From assembly GCF_900197685.1 (NCBI RefSeq), contig NZ_FZMF01000013.1:62001-126000 (forward strand): a stretch of DNA of 64,000 nt. The letters run 5' to 3'. Below are positions 38,292 through 45,683 of the stretch, in pieces. This DNA is from Helicobacter baculiformis (GTDB lineage: Bacteria > Campylobacterota > Campylobacteria > Campylobacterales > Helicobacteraceae). Within the stretch, counting starts at the first letter, position 1, and every line of letters starts with the position of its first letter. The notes under the pieces are model-generated. The model was not told the origin of the DNA, ran no database searches, and saw nothing but the letters and a program-made list of their open reading frames with translations. The position numbers and the translations under genes are program-made.

Positions 38292-39061
38292 GTTTAAACA
38301 TCGATCACATCGCCACACTCAGAGAGGCGCGCAAAATCCACGAACCCGACCCCCTAGAGGCGATTTTCATCGCCAAAAATGTGGGGGTGGATTTGATCAC
38401 CTTGCACTTACGAGAAGATCGCCGCCATATCCATGAAGACGATGTCTCTAGTATCATCAAGCACGCCCCCATGCCGGTCAACGTGGAGTGTGCGATCGAC
38501 GCGCAGATCACCCAAATTCTGTGCGCACAACGCCCCTTTAAAGTAACTTTAGTGCCCGAAAAGCGCGCTGAGATCACCACAGAGGGGGGGCTTAACTTAG
38601 AACACCCTCAGCTCCCCCAAACCATTCAAACCTATTTAGACCATGGCATAGAAGTCGCGCTCTTTATTGACCCGGGGTTAGAAAACTTGGAGCGCGCGCG
38701 CGATCTAGGGGTGGGGGTGGTGGAGTTGCACACGGGGCGTTTTAGCAATCTGTACAACACCCTTTACTCCAACTTCAAACACCATAAAAACCGCCTAGAA
38801 CTCCCCCAAGATCGCGCCACACTCAAAGCAATGCTAGATACCAGTTTGCAAGAATTAACACAGAGCGCGCTAGCCGGGGCGCAAATGGGGCTAGAAATGT
38901 GCGCCGGACATGGTTTGAATTATTTTAGCGTGGGGCTCATCGCGCGCATTCAAAGCTTGCAAGAGCTCAATATCGGGCATGCGATCATGGCTAGAGCGAT
39001 TCTAGTGGGCTTGGAGCGCGCTTTGAAAGATATACAAGAGGCGATGAAAAATGCGCGCTAA
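38282..39061 (+). CDS. pdxJ: Pyridoxine 5'-phosphate synthase
   Basis: PdxJ condenses 1-deoxyxylulose-5-phosphate with 3-amino-1-hydroxyacetone phosphate to pyridoxine phosphate. The 259-residue TIM barrel shows LGLNIDHIATLREAR, TLHLREDRRHI, VNVECAID, VTLVPEKRAEITTEGGL and LHTGRF, with GHGLNYFSV near the end. The start is TTG 38282 with AAGGAG 5 nt upstream, inside the end of wecA. It overlaps pdxA by 11 nt. Confidence 0.96.
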   Translation: MRLGLNIDHIATLREARKIHEPDPLEAIFIAKNVGVDLITLHLREDRRHIHEDDVSSIIKHAPMPVNVECAIDAQITQILCAQRPFKVTLVPEKRAEITTEGGLNLEHPQLPQTIQTYLDHGIEVALFIDPGLENLERARDLGVGVVELHTGRFSNLYNTLYSNFKHHKNRLELPQDRATLKAMLDTSLQELTQSALAGAQMGLEMCAGHGLNYFSVGLIARIQSLQELNIGHAIMARAILVGLERALKDIQEAMKNAR

Positions 39062-39971
39062 AATTGCCATTTCTATTGGAGATGTCAATGGCATAGGTGT
39101 AGAGATCGCGCTCAAAGCCCACGCCAAGATCAATAAAATCTGCCAACCAATCTACTGCGTACATAGAGAGTTGTTAGAGCGGGCGAATGCGCTTTTAGAT
39201 CACGCCCACACTACCACCCTAGAAAATATGCAATGTGTAGAAATCAACGCGCCCCCCCCCGCCCTAAAGCCCGGGCAAATAGACAGGGCAAGCGGAGCTT
39301 ATAGCCATGCTAGCTTTTTACACGCCCTAGATTTAGCGGACTCTAAAGAAGTGAGTGGGGTGTGTACTCTGCCCATTCACAAAAAAGCATGGCAATTAGC
39401 CGGAGTGTGCGCGCCCGGGCACACCGCGCTTTTAAGAGATCGCTACAAACAAGAGGCGATCATGATGCTAGGCTGCCCTAGCTTGTGGGTCGCGCTTTTT
39501 AGCGATCACATCCCCTTAAGCGCGGTGAGCGATCGCGTGCAATTACAAGCTTTGAGAGATTTTTTACACATTCTAGGGCGGGTGTTACCCCAAGCTAGCC
39601 AGATTGTGGTTTTAGGGATTGATCCGCATTGTGGAGATGGCGGGGCGATTGGGAGTCAAGATCATATCGTGCAGGAGGCGATCACCCAAGCCAATATGCT
39701 TTTAAACACCCCTAAATTTCTAGGACCTATCCCGGCTGATAGCGCGTTTGCGCCCCATTTTAGAGAGAAGTACCGCTATTTTGTCGCGCTTTACCACGAT
39801 GTGGGGCTAGCCCCGCTCAAAGCCCTCTATTTTGAAGAGAGTATCAATGTGTCTTTAAATTTGCCCATCCAGCGCGCCAGCGTGGATCATGGCTGTGCCT
39901 TTGACATTGCTTATCAAAACAAAGCAAGTACCAAAAGCTATGGCAACGCGATTGACTACCTTTTAACCTAG
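39051..39971 (+). CDS. pdxA: 4-hydroxythreonine-4-phosphate dehydrogenase
   Basis: PdxA oxidises 4-phosphohydroxy-threonine, which then decarboxylates to the substrate of PdxJ. The 306-residue protein has SIGDVNGIGVEIALK, LPIHKKAWQLAG, the metal ligand in VCAPGHTALL, GIDPHCGDGGAIGSQD, and ALYHDVGLAPLKAL. A C9 homopolymer at 39252-39260 encodes the Pro-Pro-Pro in NAPPPALKPG. The stop overlaps the convergent thioesterase gene in CTAG (39968-39971). Confidence 0.96.
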   Translation: MRAKIAISIGDVNGIGVEIALKAHAKINKICQPIYCVHRELLERANALLDHAHTTTLENMQCVEINAPPPALKPGQIDRASGAYSHASFLHALDLADSKEVSGVCTLPIHKKAWQLAGVCAPGHTALLRDRYKQEAIMMLGCPSLWVALFSDHIPLSAVSDRVQLQALRDFLHILGRVLPQASQIVVLGIDPHCGDGGAIGSQDHIVQEAITQANMLLNTPKFLGPIPADSAFAPHFREKYRYFVALYHDVGLAPLKALYFEESINVSLNLPIQRASVDHGCAFDIAYQNKASTKSYGNAIDYLLT

Positions 39972-40510
39972 CTGCTTTGCTGGGCTTGGGTTAGGCGTTC
40001 TTGTTCTTCTTTGAGGGCAGCCTTTTGGGTGCGCTTGAGCATCTCTTTACGGCGAATGGCGCGCTCATGGCGTTCTTTTTCTTTATCTGTTTGGGGGACA
40101 AAGGGGGGCATGGGCATGGTTTTGCCATCTTTCATAGCGACCATAGTAAAATAACAACTATTGGTGTGAATCGCCGTTTTGGCTTTAAAATCCTCACAAA
40201 TCACCTTGATCCCCACTTCGCAACTTTTCGTGCCCACATAGTTAATGCTGGCATAAAAAGTTACCAAAGTGCCAATGGGGATGGGGTGTTTGAACAACAC
40301 CCGATCCACGCTCAAAGTTACCGTGCTATACCCACAATAGCGCGTAGAACACACATAAGCCACTTTGTCTAATAGATTGAGCAATTCGCCCCCGTGCATG
40401 ACATTGTTGAAATTGACCATATTAGGGGTTACTAAAAAAGACATGGTTAGTTGTCTAGGGTCGCCAATGCTCGCGGTGGTGTCTGCACGCAATTTCTCGC
40501 TTTCGCTCAT
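39968..40510 (-). CDS. Acyl-CoA thioesterase (hot-dog fold)
   Basis: The 180-residue protein is of the YciA/BFIT-like type that hydrolyses acyl-CoA. It has VNFNNVMHGGELLNLLDKVA, with the catalytic-region Asp in the hot-dog helix, and VGTKSCEVGIKV. A Lys/Arg/Gln-rich coiled tail of about 35 residues follows. The ATG at 40510 has AAGGAG 6 nt upstream. A palindrome lies 37 nt before the start. Confidence 0.88.
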   Translation of the reverse strand: MSESEKLRADTTASIGDPRQLTMSFLVTPNMVNFNNVMHGGELLNLLDKVAYVCSTRYCGYSTVTLSVDRVLFKHPIPIGTLVTFYASINYVGTKSCEVGIKVICEDFKAKTAIHTNSCYFTMVAMKDGKTMPMPPFVPQTDKEKERHERAIRRKEMLKRTQKAALKEEQERLTQAQQSS

Positions 40511-40546
40511 AAAAACTCCTTGATGATGATGCCAACTTTAACCAAA

Positions 40547-40567
40547 TTTAGATAACATCTATCTAAA
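40547..40567. repeat. Inverted repeat TTTAGATA-5-TATCTAAA (copy 1)
   Basis: Two perfect 8-nt arms surround ACATC. The right arm covers the stop codon of the membrane-protein gene that ends at 40563, and the whole repeat lies before the thioesterase gene. A near-identical sequence with the same flank (CCAAA before, AGGG after) occurs at 41091. It is likely an operator or repeated element rather than a terminator. Confidence 0.6.
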
Positions 40568-41048
40568 GGGAGAGCACAACTGCCAAGATGAGACAAATCC
40601 AAAATAGATAGGACACAAATAAAAAAACGCGGCAACAGATTTGCGTTTGCCGGTAGCGTTTTTGAACATAACAAACCAAGCCATACAGAGAGTAGCTAGA
40701 GAACAAAAGCACAACCAGCACGCCCGGGAGAGTGTCATACCTCACCCCATGACTCCAATGCACCATGTTGAGCAGAATCACAAAAACACCCCACCCAAAA
40801 AACCAACCCAAAAAATAGAGGACACTTAGATCGCGTTGTTGGTAAAAATCTATCAAAACGCTCACATTGGCAAGCACAATGCTTAAAATAAAAACCGCGA
40901 TGCTTGGTTCATGGGCTAGCTTTAATAGAAGTTGTTTGCCCCCTCTCTCAAAGGCGTCTGAAACAACCACATAAACCAACGCCGCTAACACAAATGCCCA
41001 TAAAATGGCGATGAACTTTTTAGTTTTAGAAAATGCGTCAGCTTGCAT
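40563..41048 (-). CDS. Four-helix membrane protein of unknown function
   Basis: The 161-residue protein has four or five hydrophobic helices (FIAILWAFVLAALVYVVV, AVFILSIVLANVSVLI, LYFLGWFFGWGVFVILL, LVVLLFSSYSLYGLV, VFLFVSYLFWICLILAVVL) and short loops. I see no motif of a known transporter or enzyme. AAGGGG lies 6 nt before ATG 41048. The gene is bracketed by two copies of one palindrome, which makes shared regulation or a past insertion plausible. Confidence 0.7.
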   Translation of the reverse strand: MQADAFSKTKKFIAILWAFVLAALVYVVVSDAFERGGKQLLLKLAHEPSIAVFILSIVLANVSVLIDFYQQRDLSVLYFLGWFFGWGVFVILLNMVHWSHGVRYDTLPGVLVVLLFSSYSLYGLVCYVQKRYRQTQICCRVFLFVSYLFWICLILAVVLSL

Positions 41049-41090
41049 GCCTAACCCCTTGCTTTGATCTAGCCCACCCCTAAAGCCAAA

Positions 41091-41110
41091 TTTAGATAAG
41101 ATTATCTAAA
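41091..41110. repeat. Inverted repeat TTTAGATAA-2-TTATCTAAA (copy 2)
   Basis: Two perfect 9-nt arms surround GA, between the divergent starts of the membrane-protein gene (41048) and galE (41121). The spacing fits an operator over both promoters. It matches copy 1 over about 30 nt, including CCAAA on the left and AGGG on the right. Confidence 0.6.
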
Positions 41111-41120
41111 AAGGGCTTGC

Positions 41121-42146
41121 ATGCTAGTTTTTACCGGGGGCTGTGGGTATATTGGCGCATCTGTGGCGCGGCTATTTTTGGAGCGCACAAATCAGGACAT
41201 TCTCATCATTGATAACCTCAGCACGGGCTTTAGTGTCCACGCCAAGACCCTAGAACACCACTACAAAGATCGCATAAAATTTGTACAGCTTGACTTGCAT
41301 GATGTCCAAGCCCTCGATCTTCTCTTGCAAAGCCAGCGCGCTATTCAAGGGGTGTTGCACTTTGCGGCTAAACTCTTGGTTGAAGAGTCGACTCGCCTCC
41401 CTCTAGAATACTACTCTAACAACACCCTTAACACCTTACAATTAGTGAGACTTTGTATAAAACATCAGATCAAACATTTTCTTTTTTCATCAACAGCGGC
41501 AGTTTATGGGCAAACCGACACACTCATAGACGAACAAGCCCCCCTCAATCCCATGAACCCTTATGGCGCTTCTAAGATGATGAGCGAGCGCATCTTACTA
41601 GACACCGCCCAAGTGGCGCCCTTTTCTTGTGCGATCTTGCGCTATTTCAATGTCGCGGGGGCGACTCGCTTTAATGACTACACTAGCCCCTATGCTTTGG
41701 GTCAGAGGGCGCAAAACGCCACCCACCTCATCAAGGTCGCTTGCGAATGCGCCACCTTTAAACGCCCCTCTATGGGGATTTTTGGCACAGACTACCCCAC
41801 CCCAGATGGCACTTGTGTGCGCGATTACATCCATATAGACGATCTCGCCCTCGCCCACTTAGAGGCGTTCAACACTTTGCAGGCAGAAAACAAAAGCCAA
41901 ATTTACAATGTGGGCTATGGGCGGGGCTATAGTGTGGCTGAAGTGATTGAGAAGGTCAAAGAGATTTCAGGCGTGGATTTTAAAGTGGAGCTCCAAGCGC
42001 GGCGCGCAGGCGACCCCCCTAGCCTCATTGCGGACAATGCCAAGATTTTAAGCCACACGGGTTTTAAACCCCAATTTGACAGCCTAGAGAGGATTATCCA
42101 AAGCGCGTATGTTTGGGAGCAATATTTAGGTAAACAACATGGCTAA
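41121..42146 (+). CDS. galE: UDP-glucose 4-epimerase
   Basis: GalE interconverts UDP-glucose and UDP-galactose for LPS synthesis, with tightly bound NAD. The 341-residue extended SDR shows TGGCGYIGASVARLF, the catalytic SSTAAVYG and YGASK (Tyr-x3-Lys), and VRDYIHIDDLA. AAAAGGG precedes ATG 41121. It overlaps the next SDR gene by 8 nt. Confidence 0.94.
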   Translation: MLVFTGGCGYIGASVARLFLERTNQDILIIDNLSTGFSVHAKTLEHHYKDRIKFVQLDLHDVQALDLLLQSQRAIQGVLHFAAKLLVEESTRLPLEYYSNNTLNTLQLVRLCIKHQIKHFLFSSTAAVYGQTDTLIDEQAPLNPMNPYGASKMMSERILLDTAQVAPFSCAILRYFNVAGATRFNDYTSPYALGQRAQNATHLIKVACECATFKRPSMGIFGTDYPTPDGTCVRDYIHIDDLALAHLEAFNTLQAENKSQIYNVGYGRGYSVAEVIEKVKEISGVDFKVELQARRAGDPPSLIADNAKILSHTGFKPQFDSLERIIQSAYVWEQYLGKQHG

Positions 42147-42951
42147 GGTGGTCATACTCACGGGGGCAAGCAGTGGGATCGGGCTAGAGTGCGCGCATTT
42201 GCTCTTAAAAAAGGGTTATAAGGTCTATGCCCTCTCTAGGCAGGTAAGCGCGCTCAAAGAGTTAGAACACCCCCAATGTGTGCGCTTGGATTGTGATCTG
42301 TGCGATTTAGCCCAGCTAGAAGCGCGCGCTAAAGAGATTCTAGCCCAAGAAACATGCCTAGATGGGGTGATTCACAACGCCGGGCGCGGACTCTTTGGGA
42401 GCTTAGAAGAGCAAGATTTAAAACAGGTACAAGATCTCTTCATGCTCAATCTCTTTAGCATTGGCAGGCTTAATTCTTTGCTTTTAGGCGCGTTGCGCAA
42501 GAACCCCAACCCCCCTAAAATCCTCCATGTGAGCTCAGTTGCGGGGCGATCCATTAGCATGTTTTTGGGTTGGTATCACGCCAGCAAATACGCCCTAGAA
42601 GCCTATAGCGATGCATTGCGTGTGGAGTTAGCCCCCTTTAAAATACCAGTGGTGCTCATTGAGCCGGGCACTATCCAAACCAAATGGGGGCAGGGGGCGT
42701 TTGGGGCGTATGTGAGCCAGCCTAGCCCCTATCAAGAAGAGCTAGACAGAAGCGCGCGCTTTTATGCTAAAACCTACCAAAACGCAGACCCGCCCCTGCT
42801 CGTGGCGCGCGCCATTTTAAAAGCTCTAGAGAGTGATCGCCCTAAAACGCGCTATTTGGTGGGCAGATACGCCCATTTATTGGTGTGGGCAAAGCAATGG
42901 CTACCCGATAAACTCTATGATCTGATACTGAGAAAGCGGATTTTGGGGTGA
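42139..42951 (+). CDS. Short-chain dehydrogenase/reductase (HP0357-like)
   Basis: The 270-residue classical SDR has TGASSGIGLECA, HNAGRG, the catalytic Ser in LHVSSVAGRS, and YHASKYALEAYSDALR. The C-terminal part (RYLVGRYAHLLVWAKQWLPD) suggests contact with a membrane or lipid substrate. The substrate is unknown. It overlaps galE and runs toward tRNA-Leu, whose gene ends 6 nt beyond its stop on the other strand. Confidence 0.88.
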   Translation: MAKVVILTGASSGIGLECAHLLLKKGYKVYALSRQVSALKELEHPQCVRLDCDLCDLAQLEARAKEILAQETCLDGVIHNAGRGLFGSLEEQDLKQVQDLFMLNLFSIGRLNSLLLGALRKNPNPPKILHVSSVAGRSISMFLGWYHASKYALEAYSDALRVELAPFKIPVVLIEPGTIQTKWGQGAFGAYVSQPSPYQEELDRSARFYAKTYQNADPPLLVARAILKALESDRPKTRYLVGRYAHLLVWAKQWLPDKLYDLILRKRILG

Positions 42952-42957
42952 GAGGGT

Positions 42958-43042
42958 TGGTGCGGAAGAGAGGAATCGAACCTCCACGCCTTGCGGCGTC
43001 AGATCCTAAGTCTGGTGCGTCTACCAATTTCGCCACTTCCGC
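42958..43042 (-). tRNA. tRNA-Leu (anticodon TAG)
   Basis: The 85-nt class II tRNA has the acceptor GCGGAAG/CTTCCGC, a D arm with AATTGGTAGACGC, an anticodon arm CAGA-CTTAGGA-TCTG with TAG in the loop, a long variable arm (CGCCGCAAGGCG) and the T loop GGTTCGATTCC. The CCA end is encoded. It lies 45 nt downstream of the antiporter gene on the same strand. Confidence 0.97.
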
Positions 43043-43087
43043 ATAAAAGCGGGCATTATACCCCCTACAAGTTTAAAGCCCCCTGAA

Positions 43088-44380
43088 TTAGAGCAATAGC
43101 GCGCCAATCGTGCCAAAAACGATCAATGGGATATTGTAGACTAAGAAAGTAGGCACACAGGTATCATAAATATGACTATGTTGCTTGTCAGCGTTGAGTC
43201 CGGTAGTGGGTCCAATCGTGCTATCTGAAGCAGGCGAGCCTGCATCCCCAAGTGCGGCAGCAATGCCCACTAAAAGAATGGTCGCTGAGGTGCTAAAGCC
43301 CAATGCAACACATAAAGGACAATAAAAGGCAGCAATGATAGGGATCGTCCCAAATGATGTCCCAATGCCTATCGTGATAAAAAGCCCGATGGATAACATC
43401 AACAACGCTCCCTCTAACTTGGTAGTAACCATCGCACTCGTCGCACTCACAAGATCAGCAATGGCATGGGTTTTTTGGAGCACTTCTCCAAAGCCCGCTG
43501 CAACAAGCATGACAAAAGCGACAAATGCCATCATTTTCACGCCCTCATCAATAACATTATCCATATCTCTCCATTTAATGACCCCTCCCGCCAACATTAC
43601 CATTAACCCTATAAATGCTCCTAGTGGCAAAGAACCCGTCGCAAGTTGCACGGCAAAGGCAAGGATAATACCCGCAAGGGTCAGATAGTCGCGCCACTCT
43701 AATCGTGGTGGTTCATCAGTATGAACAACTAAACTATCCTGATAGACACGAGGTTTTTTGTAAAGCACTAACACCGCCACTACCAAGCCTACAAGCATGG
43801 CAAATCCAGAGATAGACATCACTCCCACCACTTGGGAGAGAGTTGTAGGGATGCCATTTTTATTCAGATGCTCTACAAGAAGATTTTGAAAAATCAGTCC
43901 AAACCCTGCTGGGATTGTCATATAGGGGGCTTGTAAGCCAAAAGTGAGTGCGCAGGCTACTGCGCGTCTGTCCAGTTGCAAACGATTCATCAAATGCAAG
44001 AGGGGAGGGATTAAAATAGGGATAAAGGCGATATGCACGGGGATAAGATTTTGAGAAAAGCAGGAAATAAGGGCGATTAAAAAGCATAAAATTGTGGCTC
44101 TTTGATCCATCACTCCAACTAACTTGTATAAGACAACTTTAATCAAATTGCCAGTTGAAATCATCACGGCAAGCGCGCCTAGGAGCACATAACTCAAAGC
44201 TGTTTCTAAATTACCCTGCATGCCCCCAATCATAATCTGAATAGTTTTAACCACACTCAAGTTCCCCATCACGCCAGCTACTAAGCTAGCCGCAATAATG
44301 GCTAACAAGATATTTAAGCGTGCCAAACTCAAGCCCACCATCACCACCACAGACACCACAGCCGCATTACTTAAAATCAT
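43088..44380 (-). CDS. Na+/H+ antiporter family protein (COG2056 type)
   Basis: The 430-residue membrane protein has about twelve helices. Conserved-looking stretches include SCFSQNLIPVHIAFIPILIP, GLQAPYMTIPAGFGLIFQN and ALGDAGSPASDSTIGPTTGL. The family exchanges sodium for protons or carries organic anions; the sequence does not say which. Its start overlaps the aguB stop by 4 nt, which suggests transport linked to putrescine or carbamoyl-compound metabolism. Confidence 0.85.
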   Translation of the reverse strand: MILSNAAVVSVVVMVGLSLARLNILLAIIAASLVAGVMGNLSVVKTIQIMIGGMQGNLETALSYVLLGALAVMISTGNLIKVVLYKLVGVMDQRATILCFLIALISCFSQNLIPVHIAFIPILIPPLLHLMNRLQLDRRAVACALTFGLQAPYMTIPAGFGLIFQNLLVEHLNKNGIPTTLSQVVGVMSISGFAMLVGLVVAVLVLYKKPRVYQDSLVVHTDEPPRLEWRDYLTLAGIILAFAVQLATGSLPLGAFIGLMVMLAGGVIKWRDMDNVIDEGVKMMAFVAFVMLVAAGFGEVLQKTHAIADLVSATSAMVTTKLEGALLMLSIGLFITIGIGTSFGTIPIIAAFYCPLCVALGFSTSATILLVGIAAALGDAGSPASDSTIGPTTGLNADKQHSHIYDTCVPTFLVYNIPLIVFGTIGALLL

Positions 44381-45282
44381 TCAACAACCCTTTTAAGTAT
44401 CTCGCCATAGGCATCAATGCGCCGATCTCTAAAGAAGGGCCACATTAAACGCGTTGCCCTATTCTCTTCTAAATCAATGCATGCATACACAATCTCTTCT
44501 TCTTTGCCTCCACATGCCAAACTCTTCCCAAAAGCCCCGTAAATGAAACTTGAGCCAAAAAATTCCAGCCCCTGAGTATGTCCTGAAGGGTCTAGCTCTA
44601 AACCAACGCGATTAGACCCTATGACGGGGATCACATTAGCGATACTATGTCCACGTTGCACTCCCCACCATGCCTCTCTTTGTAATATTTTATCTGTATC
44701 GCTCTCACTTGAGTCGTTAAACCACCCAATCGCGCTAGGGTAAATCAACACATCTGCTTTTTTAAGTGCCATAATGCGCGCAGCTTCTGGATACCACTGA
44801 TCCCAACACACTAAAACCCCTAAATTCCCTACACTCGTTTGGATGGGTGCAAAAGTGTCCCCGGGAGTGAAGTAAAATTTTTCATAAAAACGCGGATCGT
44901 CTGGAATATGCATTTTGCGTTGCTTGCCCGCAATTTCGCCAGTTTTTTCAAACACCACTGCTGTATTAGAAAATACCCCCTCCATGCGCTTTTCAAATAA
45001 AGAGCTCACGAGCACAACCTCATGTGTTTTAGCCAGTTGCGAGAAAAATTCTAAATCCTGAGGGTAATTTTGCGCAAGGGCAAAATAACTAGGGTCTTCA
45101 TGCTGGCAAAAATAAGCATAAGGATGCAGCTCGGGCAACACCACCAAATCTAGGACGGGGTGCGTTTGCTTGGCTTGTTCGAGCATGTGTACGGTGTGTT
45201 GCAAAGTATGCAGACGATCACCTCGATAGCCATGTTGTAAAATTACGGCATGGATTTTCTGTGCTTGTGTGGAATTTTTCAT
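44377..45282 (-). CDS. aguB: N-carbamoylputrescine amidase
   Basis: AguB hydrolyses N-carbamoylputrescine to putrescine, CO2 and ammonia. The nitrilase-fold catalytic triad is visible: Glu in VVLPELHPYAYF, Lys in RKMHIPDDPRFYEKF, and Cys in LGVLVCWDQWYPEAARIM. The frame is open to 45333, but ATG 45282 has CTTAAGGA 7 nt upstream, giving 301 residues. A TATAAT box overlapped by a palindrome lies 29-34 nt upstream. It is translated together with the antiporter gene. Confidence 0.92.
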   Translation of the reverse strand: MKNSTQAQKIHAVILQHGYRGDRLHTLQHTVHMLEQAKQTHPVLDLVVLPELHPYAYFCQHEDPSYFALAQNYPQDLEFFSQLAKTHEVVLVSSLFEKRMEGVFSNTAVVFEKTGEIAGKQRKMHIPDDPRFYEKFYFTPGDTFAPIQTSVGNLGVLVCWDQWYPEAARIMALKKADVLIYPSAIGWFNDSSESDTDKILQREAWWGVQRGHSIANVIPVIGSNRVGLELDPSGHTQGLEFFGSSFIYGAFGKSLACGGKEEEIVYACIDLEENRATRLMWPFFRDRRIDAYGEILKRVVE

Positions 45283-45310
45283 AAAGTAGTCCTTAAGAAA
45301 CAAGTCTCTC

Positions 45311-45330
45311 ATTATAACTAAATTAGTTAT
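45311..45330 (-). promoter_or_regulatory. aguB -10 box overlapped by a 17-bp palindrome
   Basis: TATAAT (45316-45311, minus) overlaps ATAACTAA-A-TTAGTTAT (45314-45330), a perfect 8-nt inverted repeat with a single central base. The position fits an operator at the promoter. Confidence 0.5.
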
Positions 45331-45356
45331 CATATCACTTTGTGTGTTTTATCCAT

Positions 45357-45665
45357 ACCGCGCGTAAAACTCCGTCCTTTAGGGACCTAAGATGTAAGCG
45401 CACACTAAGAAAAGAAAGGCTACCCTCGCAATAGGTAAACGAAATTAGTGCAAACCCGAGCGGTAAGGTTTGGGTGCACTCATTCTAGCCACTAAAATTA
45501 AGCACGATGACGGGTTAGCAACTAGTCTTCACCCATCAGTAGGTCTGTAAGTCTTTTGGGTTAGAAACTAGTTTTGCGGACTACAAATAGCAAAGCCTTT
45601 TTCGAGTTCAGAAGCGCTAGTTTCTGTTAGTTGAAAAGCTCCTCTTTTTAGGGGAGGTGGTTCAC
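45357..45665 (+). mobile_element. IS200/IS605-type right-end remnant with omega-RNA-like structure, no transposase
   Basis: A plus-strand frame over 45357-45434 reads ARKTPSFRDLRCKRTLRKE and then LPSQ-stop, like the basic tail of a TnpB protein. It is followed by about 230 nt of structured, non-coding sequence. That part includes AGAAACTAG (45563-45571) with CTAGTTTCT (45617-45625), a GTGC/AAACC stem near 45450, and a terminal hairpin CTCCTC-TTTTTA-GGGGAG (45639-45656) followed by GTGGTTCAC. This terminal hairpin and the TTCAC end are classic for IS200/IS605 right ends, which double as the omega-RNA scaffold of TnpB. No tnpA or tnpB gene is in the window. It lies directly before maf. Confidence 0.6.
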
Positions 45666-45683
45666 GAAAGGATAGTATCAACT

